Assembly (NCBI GenBank): GCA_012295275.1 | Contig: CM022679.1 | Location: forward strand, 1,874,616-1,938,615 | Reading direction: 5' to 3' | Length of the DNA: 64,000 nt | Source: Chrysomallon squamiferum | Lineage: Eukaryota > Mollusca > Gastropoda > Neomphalida > Peltospiridae | Shown here: positions 54,011-63,186 of the stretch, piece after piece | Layout of the letters: the number at the start of each line of letters is the position of its first letter | Position numbering within the stretch: the first letter of the stretch is position 1 | The notes under the pieces: model-generated | Database searches by the model: none | Told to the model about the DNA's origin: nothing | Seen by the model: only the letters and a program-made list of their open reading frames with translations | Program-made: the position numbers and the translations under genes

Positions 54011-57000
54011 ATACGTATGTTCTGACTGGAAGTTTTGTATATTTCAGACAGGAGAGAGTGCCTCTGTTGTGATGAGTTCATTGTCTACTTTCAGTAAAAC
54101 TCTCATCAGAACTTTACCCGTTAACAAATCTCTCCTCATAGAAAAACAAAACCTTGGTAAGTTTAGTTTACTCAGTTTCTTCCTAATTCAAAAGCAAAGT
54201 GTGCAAAGTCAGTGGAATGGTTGACAGTTGTTTATTTATTTAATAATTATAAATTTTGTTTCCTTGTTGTTTTTTAATAATAAAAACTGACCAAACAGCC
54301 TTCAGATTACTGTATATAATAGTCACAATTGAAATAATGCCTATTGGTTATAAATAATCCAGTTCAGACTTTTAGCAGGATTGTTATGAAATACATTTAT
54401 TTTTGTTACATTTTCTGTAATTTATTAAAATGGATTGTAGATGAAAAGCATTCATGTAATTTCTAATGAGGATTTATTATTATTATTTTTTTTTTCAATA
54501 CAAGTAATGAAAGCAAGCAAGGAGTTTATTAATGCCATTACATTCCCAGAAATAACAACCACATTCCTACACATCCCTAAAGCTGCCCTGGTGAAACAGT
54601 TTGAAGGTTTGTTAACAGCTTTAAGTAAATAAATCAACATAGCATGTAACAGATTTAAGTAAATAAATCAACATAGCATGTAACAGATTTAAGTAAATAA
54701 ATCAACATAGCATGTAACAGATTTAAGTAAATAAATCAACATAGCATGTAACAGATGTTATCTTGTTAGTTGACAGCTTTAAGTAAATAAATCAACATAG
54801 CATGTAACAAATGTTATCTTGAAGTCCATTAATTGAAAGTGCTGGATAAATCTTCCTCGCATTCATTTTTTAACAGTTCCCTGCTTATGTTATTTTTCTG
54901 TTTTATATAAGTTATCTATAGTGTTAAATGTAACAACTTCTCTCTTTTTCTTTCCTTTTTTTCTTTCTGTATATTGAAGTTTAAATTTCTTTTTTTCCAG
55001 ATGACATTGTGGAGTACTCCAGTGTTTTATACAAGTCACTTGCCAGCATTCTGCCTAATGCAGCAGTGAACAACACGTATGTTCTGTCTCATTACAAACT
55101 ACTTAAATCCTGCTTTAAATTCCTCAAAGACAATATGATGATGAACATTACAAATTCATTGAAAGTAATTTTTCATAATTGTCATTACCAAACTGTTTGT
55201 CAGGTTCAAACATTAATTTTTCATATTTTTATTAAGAAATTTATATTATTTAAATTTGGAAAGGAAATCTTGTATATTTAAGATTTTGCATGTGCAAAAC
55301 TTCTTCTGGAAAATGTATGTAAAAAGTTCCATACTGCAGACAGAAAAAAATTGTGTTTCTTCTGCTTACTATGTATTGCAATTATGAACTGATGAGAAAA
55401 AACAAAACAAAAAAAAAATATATATATATATATATATCATTGATATAAAGAAATGTCTGACATCCAAAAGACTACTGTAGAAAATTAATATTGTATGATG
55501 ATCTGGTTAAACGAAGGTCTGACATCCTTTTTCCTGTGATTAAAAACAAAAAAACAACATGCATATCATCTGTGTTGTTCAAAATGTAACAAATAGAAAC
55601 AGTATAAAATGGTAATTTCTGTATTAAATTTATTACTGTTACAATTAATTTTCAGAAACGTAGGCACTGAAATCAACACACAGGTGTTGACAATAGATTT
55701 TCCATCAAAAGCTCAGATTACCCTGGATCCTCCAGTAGAATTCACATTTGAACATATTGTAGTAAGTATTTTAACTGTTCATACAATAAAATTTACATTT
55801 CAACATACTATAGTAAGTATCTTAACTATTTATACAGTAAAATTTACATTTAAACATATTGTAGTATTTTAACTATTCATGCAATAAAATTTACATTTCA
55901 GCTTTTCGAACTGTTATCTGTTGAAAGAGACATAAATGTAACTTACTGAGAGAAAACATTCAAAGGATCATAATTAAACCCTCCACCAATGTTTTATTTT
56001 ATTTTTAATAAAACATTTCTCCAAAAGTACACTATTCCACCTGTTTTCAGTCTAATTCAATCTGGTTCAGATGAGATAATAATAAACATGCACAAAATAT
56101 TTATTAAAACTAATTACATGACATTGTGTACATAATTTCTTAAAACAGTAAATGTTTTCTTCATCCAATGTGATCTCTTAGACTTGATAAATTCTTTACT
56201 TCTTTAAAATAAAGGATTTAATATATTTGTGTTCACAGACAAACTTGAGTAATCCAGTCTGCAGTTACTGGGTGTTTGAAAACAAGTAAGTAATGAAATT
56301 ACATGAACAGTAAATTAATTCTCTTTCTCAGTGGATGGTCTTTTAGACCACATCACCATCCTGACTCAACTATCCTGACTCAACAACTATCCTGACTTCA
56401 CTATCCTGACTCCACTCTCCCTACTTCTGTATCAGATTTCTCACCTTCCTGGAAAAATCCATTTTCCATTCTTTGATTGCTTCTTCTTCATTATTATCCT
56501 TTTATTCTTTCTCTTTTTATGTAGACATTGGTCTTTCATCTTCTATTTTTTATTAAACCAGTTCAAAATTTCGAGGAGGTTGGTCATTTGAAGGATGTTG
56601 GACTGTGTTTCAAAACAAGTCATTCACTGGCTGTGCCTGTGACCATCTTACTAACTTTGCTGTTCTCATGAGTCCATCAGTTACGGTATGTGTAAACAAA
56701 CTGTAGAATTACACAGTAGCAAATACAAAAACAAGTCTTAGGTCTCTGATCTGTTAGTCTATGGTAGAGGTGTCAGGTGAGAAATAGTAGATTCTGAGAT
56801 CATTCTTCAGATACATAATAGAGTGATTTCTGTATCATTCTAACCATGCCTACAGAAAATCAGAAAATAAATATGGGAAATAACTGTGTTTGTGAGCTTT
56901 TTGTTTTATTATTATTATTATCATCATTATCTTTTTTCTTTCTTGTTTTCAAGATAACTTGGTTAATAAAGTTCAGTATTCATTATTAAGATTAAAATTT

Positions 57001-59496
57001 ATAATAAAAAAAAAAATGAAAAATGAAATTGATGCACAAAAATGACCAATACTACAATATATTTTTAGACGTTAATAATTAGTTCATAATATTAACTGTC
57101 CAGTAACTTTTTGTCAAGTGTTAGAAATTTCTAAGTGTTGAATTACAGTTCATGAATATATGTCTGTTATTTTCCAGTCTGAGTTTCACACGAAGGTGCT
57201 AGGAATCATCTCAATAGTTGGAATGGCTATTTCACTGCTCTGCACTTTGGCTACCATTGTTGTCTTCTTCCTCTTGTGGCGGTAAGTTTATAGAATTTTT
57301 TAAACATAGTCACATCTTTGTTACATAATTTAGTTAATAACTGTTACATTTCTTTTCATTAATATTTTTGGGTTGTTGTTCATTTATCTTATTATATTAT
57401 TTTTTTTTTTTTTTTTTTTTTTTTTTGGAAAACATTTATAAAAATTATGGAACAGAATTACAGTTCAAAAGGAAAATTAATTTTACAAGATCTTTTTCCC
57501 TTTTATTTATAATTCATTGTTAATTGTATTACTTGTCATTTTATGTTTGTTAGCCATGAATGAGTTTACAATATTACCTTCACTTACAGATTTTTATGTT
57601 AATTTTTAATAATCACATAACATCTGTTACAGCCATATCAAGTCTGACAAGAATTGCATTTTGCTTCATCTGTGTGTTGCTCTCACCATAGCCTATGTCA
57701 TCTTTCTCATAGGCATTGATCAAACTCAGAACAAGGTGAGTTAATACCTACTTCATGTTTCTCATAGACATTTACCAAACTCAGAACAAGGTGAGTTAAT
57801 ACCTACTTCATGTTTCTCATAGGCATTGACCAAACTCAGAACAAGGTGAGTTAATACCTATTTCATGTTTCTCATAGGCATTGACCAAACTCAGAACAAG
57901 GTGAGTTCAAACCTACGTAATCTTTCTCATAGGTATTAACCAAACTTGAAACAAAGTGAGTTAATACCTACTTCATGTTTCTCATAGGCATTGACCAAAC
58001 TCAGAACAAGGTGAGTTAATACCTATTTCATGTTTCTCATAGGCATTGACCAAACTCAGAACAAGGTGAGTTCAAACCTACGTAATCTTTCTCATAGGTA
58101 TTAACCAAACTTGAAACAAAGTGAGTTAAAACCTATGTCATTTTTCTTATAGGTATTGACCAATCTCAGAACAGGATGAGTTAAAACCTAATATTAGATT
58201 TGCAGTGTGTAGGGTTTTTTTTGTATTGTTTTTTTATATGTGATAATAATGTATTTTTATGTGTCTTATAATCATTTTATTATTACTACAATTTTAATAA
58301 AAATCTTTAATATGGTTATTGATAAAGTAATAATAATAGTTAAGGAAATAAAAAAGTTATCTTGTATCTAAGATGTGTTCCTTCCAATGTAAATAATGTT
58401 TCATCAGATTAATAATTGGTTTCTCATATTGGATGTCTGTTATTAGCTACATTTATTTACTCATTTTATTTTATTTTATTTTATTTTTTTATTTTATTTT
58501 TTTCATTCCAGATTGCTTGTATATCAGTGGCATTGATGCTGCACTATTTTTTCCTGGTTGTTTTTTTCCTCATGTTGTCTGAAGCAATCAGTTTACTAAT
58601 TTCAATAGTCTATGTTTTTGCTACATCATCAAAACTCAAGTACTTTCTTCCTCTTGGATGGGGTTTGTATCATTTTTTAAAGTTGTTATTGTTGATTTTT
58701 TTAAAGAAATATTTTCTTCTGCAATAGCAAATTGGTAGAACATTCATGTGAAATGTGATGGGTCATAGAATTTCAAAAATAATGTGAAAAGACAAGTGTT
58801 ACTTAAGATGTTTTTTCACTGTATTGTTTGTTTTTGTTAACACACATTGTTTCACTAGTGATTCAGATGGTTTCTGGGACTAAGCAGAATCAACAGTCCT
58901 CATTGTGTGCCCATATGTGCCATTCTTTCATTTCAGTTAAATAGTTTTATAGCAAAATTTCAAACAAAATTTCAAATAATTATCAAATGTCCAGTTACAA
59001 TGTGAAAGAAGAAAAAAGGACAACAGTTTCCTGCAACTGCCAAATGACTGTATCGTTAAAATTTGTTTTTAAAATGTGTATAAGTTACTGCGAGTTTAAT
59101 TTGATTTTTGTTGTTTTGTTGTTGTGTGACAGTGACTGTCTGCTTTCAGGCGTGCCACTGGTAATAGTTGCAGTTTCTGGAGGAGTGACAAAACTGCGAG
59201 GATACGGCACAGAGAGACAGTGAGTGTCTCCAGAATTTACTTTAAAATCTTTTAAATCTTAATTACAGCCTTGTTGCCTTAGCAATAAAAAAATTACATG
59301 ATGTTCATTATGATTATTTCCATAACATAGATATAATGAATGGTTTAACAGTTTCTGTAAATTAAAATGTATATGAAAATATATATTTTTTCAATTCAAG
59401 AATTTCAAACATTGCATAAATAAACAGTTAATTTTTCATTTTTTTTTTTTTTTTTGTTATTTTATTTATTAGTATTTTTAGATTCAGTTTGTTGGG

Positions 59497-59527
<31 letters not shown>

Positions 59528-60073
59528 CTGGTTCATTAGTTGATTTGTTGGGGGAGTATTTTTGTTGGTAATTTGGTAATTATTTGAAAGATATTCGTAT
59601 AGTATTTATCAGTTATCACAGCTGATTTACAAATGAGTTTTATGTGTTAAGTGAATATTTGATGTAAAGAGGGTCAATGGATCTGTTTCAGCTGCTGGTT
59701 GACTACTCAAAGTGGTCTGCTTTATGCTTTTGTTGGACCTGCCCTGGGTGTTATTGTTGTAAATATTATAAAACATACATTTGAATTAATTAATATCACC
59801 TGATTCTGCATGTTTTGCTACTGCCAGTCTAATCAACAAGTATTATGTTATTTTGTGTTAACTTCAGTCAAAGCACAAAGCACAAGACTTATAACCAGCA
59901 GTTTTATACACATTTCATAAAGTAACCTTCATTTTTATTTATATTTGTTAAACTGTGTGTGTGTCCTTATTTTGCACCTGCTAATTAAATTAAATGTTAA
60001 TAACTTTTAAATATTAATAGCTATCACATTATTATACCAAAAATACTTTTTCATAGTTCTAGTAGTAGTAGTA

Positions 60074-60112
<39 letters not shown>

Positions 60113-63100
60113 TTGTTATTTTTGTTGTTTATTTATTTATTTATTTATATATTTATTTTTTTATTATTATTTTTATTATTATTTATTTTTATTTTTTTTA
60201 AAGAACACTAAAAAAAAAATTAAAAATTAAAAAAAAATTCTGCTTTTGTAAAATTTAACTTCCACAGTTTTATTTCATACTTCAATTCAGGTTAATGTAC
60301 ATTTTCATTAACAGGTTTTTTTTGACAGTTGTTTTAAAAGTTAAAAATAAATAAATATTTGTCTAAATTAGATGCCAAAATGTAACTGTTATTTTAATTA
60401 TTAAAAAAAAACATTTAAAAAAATAATATTTAAAAGTTAATACATGTAATATGATGGTTGTTACTAAGATGACATCAATTAACTGTTAAAATATTTGATT
60501 AAAACAAAAGATAATTTTATTTTTTTTATTATTTTTTTTTATTTATTAAAACAGACAAACTATGTGTTTGTTGCTATTTATTAAGATGACATAAACAGAA
60601 ATATTTTTTTTATTAAAACAGGCAAACTTTGTGGTGGTGGTTCTTGCTCTGAAAGCTTTGTACTCTACACATGCTATGATGTCCAAAACAAGAAGAGAAA
60701 AAATCAAGTAAGTTGAGCTGTTCTTGCATATTTTAAAATTACTTTTAATCAGCTGTGTATGGAATATCAACTCTCTCAGTACTTAGTCTTCATATTTTCT
60801 ACATAAATCTGGCGTTATAATTTTAAATTATAGATATGACTGATATTTATTTATAATATTATTTTATATATATATATTGTTTTTTTTACATAGATCAGGT
60901 GTTAGAAGTATCAGTATTCTAAAAGTACTTGATTTTTATAACATAATATTTTTTTTTTTTTTTTTTTTTTACATAGATCAGGTATTAGAAGTATCAGTAT
61001 TCTATAAGTTCTTGATTTTTATAACATAATTTTATTATATTGTTTTTTTAATAGATCAGGTGTTAGAAGTATCAGTACTCTGGCACCCATTCTTGGACTC
61101 ACCTGGGTGTTTGGTGTGTTTTCTGTCAACCAGAATCTTGTTGTCTTTCAGTACTTGTTTGCCATTTTCAATTCACTTCAGGTAAATACAAAGTATTTAG
61201 CTAAACACTGACTGTACTTCACACGCATGTGGATTATAATACATGTTCTGCAGTGTAACAGTCTTGTCAACACTTTTTATCCTCAGACATGACCTAGAAA
61301 TCCTTTAAACTGTTCTTATCTTGATTGTGATGCTGACAAAACTGTTTATTTTCTTTAATTTTTGTTTTATTTTTAAAATTATTTTGATTGATTTATTGTC
61401 TCATCATACATATATCTTTAATCCTAAAATTATCAACTTTCCATAACATATCAAGCACAAATTCCTTAAACATTCATATGCTGTAATTTTAATATTCTAG
61501 AATCCCAGTTTAAATTAGAAAAAACCTGTTAAAATTTAATTTTACCTTTTTGGTATATCTTTAAAGTAATTTAAAGTTATGCTCTACTGTTGCTTGTTGT
61601 TTTTTTACAAATGTAATTTCAGGGTTTCTTCATCTTCCTCTTCCATTGTCTTCTCAGCAAGGCTGTAAGCATTTACAGATGTTTTCATTGATTTCTGTCA
61701 CAAATTTAAACACTTCAGTCACAGCTACTAGTTGTTGTTTTTTTATATCGTTTTTTTGTATCACTGTCAATATGTGAAAGGTAGATTTTGAAACAAACAC
61801 ACCTTTATTAATTTGTTCTAGTTTGATTAATATATATCAAAGTTTCAACACAACCACATTATAAGAAGCTAATTACACTTTAGAATTACAACTTTCTCAA
61901 TCTCATTGATAAGAATGAACAAAGCAAATTTTGTTATGAAGTAAAATTTCTGCTGTGTTGCTGAAGGTGACTGATGGATTTAGACACAAGTGGCAAGGGT
62001 ACAAAGCAAGTCAGATTTCATCCACTGGAGCAGATCGCAAGATGAAGGACATATCTGTAAGTAGTCACAGCTCTGCCATAAAGAAAGAAAAAGATTTTAA
62101 AAAACACCTGACATACACATCTCACATCAGTGAAAATTGGAAGTATTCACGCATAATCTTCATGTTGAAAAACCCCAAACCCAGACTTATTCATATATTA
62201 TTTTCACAAAGAAGATAATAGTTTGATTACGTTTTTGATAAAATTAAAATTAGTTGGTTTCAAGAGGAGTTCAGTTCAAGAATGAGAGAATGCTAGTTCA
62301 GTAGTTTATCAGGCCACACTTGTAATCCAGGTTATAGTCTGATTTAAACTCTTGATATTTATTATCCAATGTGAAGAAAAGATTGCTTAATGCAAACATC
62401 AGTTGTTTTTTTGTTTTGTTTTTATTAGTAGTAAAAACTTTTTGTCATTTGTTTTTTTTATATTTAAGATAAAATATTACAACCCATTAGTAAATCTTTT
62501 ATACATTCAGATTAACTCCTGTTATTTATAATTTAATCAGTGTAGTTATGTTAATATGTGTAAACGTGTGTTCATTTCAGAAATCTACATCTGATACTGA
62601 GTATAAAAGAAGTAAGTGAAGCTTCACACTGTTAATTTAGAATTTTCAGATAAATGTTATCTACCATTTTATCCCTTAGGACCAACCTTTGCCAAAAATA
62701 AAATGTGATAGTTGCATAATAAAATCATAAACAATTGTGAAGATACCTGATGTCACTAAATTTTATCTATATATTTCAATTAGGTCAGCCAAGAAGATAG
62801 TTATTACTTACATCTGTCATGTTGATTTTTATTATTATTAGTGTTGTTGTTGTTGTTGTTTACTATCACTACCTAACACTAATGAAGTGATATAATTAAT
62901 AATAATTTTTATAATTTAATTAAGAAGCTGTACATTTTGTTTTAAATAACACACTTACATAGGTAAAAATATTTTAGTTTGTTTTATATATTACAAATAT
63001 TATTTATGCTTTTGTTATCCTATTACTTGTATTGTTAGTTTTTGTGTGTCTGTTCATGATTATGTCCATTTTGTTTCAGGAAAATCAGAAGTGACTACTT

Positions 63101-63186
63101 TGAAAGATTCCACGGAATCAACTGACATTGATGTTCAGATATGTCAGAATCCACTCTTATCTTCAGACGTTAACATCAGACTTTAG
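35615..63186 (+). CDS. Giant EGF-array adhesion GPCR (SP - Cys-rich - EGFx66 - SEA - Igx2 - HRM - GAIN/GPS - 7TM)
   Basis: An adhesion-class receptor of about 3,850 residues. Exons: 35615-35735, 36365-36530, 37119-37231, 38253-38361, 38864-38991, 39603-47375, 48055-48249, 48599-48717, 48968-49026, 49505-49653, 50058-50306, 50694-50921, 51370-51510, 51826-51927, 52307-52413, 52641-52829, 53544-53615, 54048-54156, 54505-54606, 55001-55076, 55656-55761, 56239-56285, 56562-56685, 57178-57281, 57633-57735, 58512-58662, 59150-59219, 59692-59758, 60622-60707, 61055-61181, 61623-61664, 61967-62056, 62581-62611, 63080-63186. Every junction is GT-AG with matching phase. SEA plus Ig plus GAIN recalls the ADGRF5 group, and the EGF array recalls ADGRE/CELSR-type ectodomains; no known receptor I can name has this combination or EGF number. 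Three +1 indels (near 43900, 45570 and 45710) interrupt the large exon but cancel overall. Expression and function cannot be read from the sequence. Confidence 0.9.
36365..38991 (+). CDS. GPCR exons 2-5, Cys-rich N-terminal region, unassigned
   Basis: Exons 36365-36530, 37119-37231, 38253-38361 and 38864-38991 encode about 170 residues with regularly spaced cysteines (for example [53 protein letters not shown]) and NxS/T sites. The pattern looks like a compact secreted helical or disulfide-bonded domain. I do not recognise the family. Confidence 0.7.
36619..36652. repeat. (TA)n microsatellite in GPCR intron 2
   Basis: Pure TA dinucleotides. Confidence 0.95.
37289..37617. mobile_element. MITE-like element in GPCR intron 3
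   Basis: The left end GAGGTAACCCTTGATT and the right end (complement) CAGGGATCCCTTGATT form imperfect terminal inverted repeats about 329 bp apart, with TA next to both ends. There is no coding capacity. CAG-type ends with TA targets suggest a pogo/Tigger-type MITE. Confidence 0.5.
39603..47375 (+). CDS. GPCR exon 6, 7.8-kb exon of about 64 EGF-like domains
   Basis: One exon encodes about 2,590 residues: nine diverged EGF domains, 12 complete copies of a four-EGF unit, a thirteenth partial copy, then about six diverged domains and the start of the next. Nearly all carry the calcium-binding start D-[IV]-[DN]-E-C and the C-x-[DN]-x4-[FY]-x-C consensus for Asn/Asp hydroxylation, as in fibrillin-type cbEGF rods. 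Phase 1 in and out fits classical exon shuffling. Because EGF domains are usually one per exon, an intronless array this long points to duplication by unequal crossing-over inside the exon. The frame is broken by three single-base gains that sum to +3. Confidence 0.93.
40700..46620. repeat. 480-bp coding tandem repeat, 12 complete copies plus a partial one
   Basis: Units start at DECLNPE: 40700, 41180, 41660, 42140, 42620, 43100, 43580, then shifted by the indels to 44061, 44541, 45021, 45501, 45983 and 46463. Each unit is four EGFs of 40 residues ([57 protein letters not shown]). Copies are almost identical, also at silent sites. From about unit 6 on, markers alternate (YTGDG-IDI-EGY...QC versus YSGDG-IDN-EGY...KC), giving a 960-bp dimer. 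The 13th copy breaks off inside EGF B at [10 protein letters not shown]. Confidence 0.97.
47450..47810. repeat. About 180-bp direct duplication in GPCR intron 6
   Basis: The stretch running through TTTTAGTTGCTGTTGTATTT and GGCATGAATCATGATT occurs twice, nearly unchanged, about 180 bp apart. Confidence 0.88.
48055..48249 (+). CDS. GPCR exon 7, last two EGF domains
   Basis: It completes the split EGF ([13 protein letters not shown]) and adds a final calcium-binding EGF ([20 protein letters not shown]). Phase 1 at both ends. Confidence 0.92.
48599..49653 (+). CDS. GPCR exons 8-10, SEA domain
   Basis: Exons 48599-48717, 48968-49026 and 49505-49653 encode about 110 residues: [36 protein letters not shown], then [20 protein letters not shown] and [20 protein letters not shown]. 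The strand-helix layout and the [12 protein letters not shown] stretch, which sits where SEA domains have their G-S-V self-cleavage turn, support an SEA fold. The classical GSVVV is not present, so cleavage here is uncertain. Confidence 0.75.
50058..51510 (+). CDS. GPCR exons 11-13, two Ig-like domains
   Basis: Exons 50058-50306, 50694-50921 and 51370-51510. The first Ig has C in FMCTLTG, W in ITWKLNK and the [13 protein letters not shown] motif. The second has C in VLFCNI, W in KVTWCKDR and C in FYSCGLEN. Two Ig domains between SEA and HRM/GAIN are as in ADGRF5 (Ig-Hepta). Confidence 0.8.
50284..50425. repeat. Three copies of the Ig exon end plus donor
   Basis: CTAAAGATTCGGGTAAGTCA at the true donor recurs as CTAAAGATTCAGGTAAGTCA and CTAAAAACTCAGGTAAGCA about 45 bp apart; each keeps GGTAAG. 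Confidence 0.85.
51826..52413 (+). CDS. GPCR exons 14-15, HRM domain
   Basis: Exons 51826-51927 and 52307-52413: [20 protein letters not shown], then [20 protein letters not shown] and C. The W...G.....CP......G...R.C......W..PDY..C pattern is the hormone-receptor motif that often precedes GAIN. Confidence 0.88.
52641..56685 (+). CDS. GPCR exons 16-23, GAIN domain and GPS
   Basis: Exons 52641-52829, 53544-53615, 54048-54156, 54505-54606, 55001-55076, 55656-55761, 56239-56285 and 56562-56685. The first part is helical (GAIN-A); the second ends in the GPS: C in [10 protein letters not shown] in GGWSFEGC, then [16 protein letters not shown]. The cysteine and tryptophan pattern is complete, and H-L-T (56644-56652) is the consensus for self-cleavage between Leu and Thr, leaving a tethered agonist TNFAVLM. 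Confidence 0.92.
53974..54013. repeat. (AAAT)n microsatellite in GPCR intron
   Basis: Pure AAAT words, 35 bp before exon 54048-54156. Confidence 0.95.
54619..54815. repeat. 34-bp tandem repeat after a GAIN exon
   Basis: TTTAAGTAAATAAATCAACA plus TAGCATGTAACAGA is repeated four times at 34-bp spacing, with a fifth copy after a spacer. Confidence 0.93.
55741..55905. repeat. About 55-bp tandem copies of a GAIN exon end plus donor
   Basis: The exon end TTCACATTTGAACATATTGT with GTAAGT recurs as TTTACATTTCAACATACTAT with GTAAGT, then again as TTTACATTTAAACATATTGT where the donor is decayed, and partly a fourth time. Confidence 0.88.
56644..56652 (+). other. GPS cleavage triplet His-Leu-Thr
   Basis: CAT CTT ACT codes H-L-T in [14 protein letters not shown]. 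Self-proteolysis of GAIN domains occurs between Leu and Thr/Ser at this place. Confidence 0.88.
57178..61664 (+). CDS. GPCR exons 24-31, seven-transmembrane domain
   Basis: Exons 57178-57281 (TM1), 57633-57735 (TM2), 58512-58662 (TM3, start of TM4), 59150-59219 (TM4), 59692-59758 (ECL2, TM5), 60622-60707 (end of TM5, ICL3), 61055-61181 (TM6, TM7) and 61623-61664 (end of TM7). Adhesion-class hallmarks are present: Cys in TM3 (IACISVAL), HYFFL and E in FLMLSEA, LGWGVP before TM4, CWL in ECL2, LGLTWVFG in TM6, and [15 protein letters not shown] at the end of TM7. Confidence 0.93.
57394..57426. repeat. Poly-T tract in GPCR intron
   Basis: Nearly uninterrupted T run between the TM1 and TM2 exons. 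Confidence 0.95.
57690..58182. repeat. 55-bp minisatellite copying the TM2 exon end and donor, nine copies
   Basis: The exon end CTCATAGGCATTGATCAAAC...AACAAG with donor GTGAGT is followed by eight further copies at about 55-bp steps (GTGAGTT near 57736, 57792, 57847, 57902, 57957, 58012, 58067, 58122, then a decayed ATGAGTT). A 165-bp higher-order unit is visible: the variant with ACGTAATC and TTGAAACAAAGTGAG occurs twice. Confidence 0.93.
60061..60200. repeat. (AGT)n/(AAT)n and T-rich low-complexity block
   Basis: AGT triplets, AAT triplets, then TTTA words, within the TM5 intron. Confidence 0.93.
60546..60650. repeat. Duplicated acceptor region before the TM5/ICL3 exon
   Basis: TTATTAAAACAGACAAACTATGTG at about 60543 resembles the true acceptor and exon start TTATTAAAACAGGCAAACTTTGTG at 60610; a more decayed copy is seen near 60451-60520. 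Confidence 0.65.
60888..61085. repeat. Three copies of the TM6 exon acceptor and 5' edge
   Basis: ATAGATCAGGTGTTAGAAGT plus ATCAGTA occurs at about 60890, 60973 and, as the true exon start, 61051; each copy has a T-rich tract and TAG in front. Confidence 0.92.
61967..63186 (+). CDS. GPCR exons 32-34, cytoplasmic tail
   Basis: Exons 61967-62056, 62581-62611 and 63080-63186 encode about 77 residues rich in Ser, Thr and Lys ([19 protein letters not shown]), ending SSDVNIRL then TAG at 63184-63186. Short for an adhesion GPCR; no known motif assigned. Confidence 0.85.
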
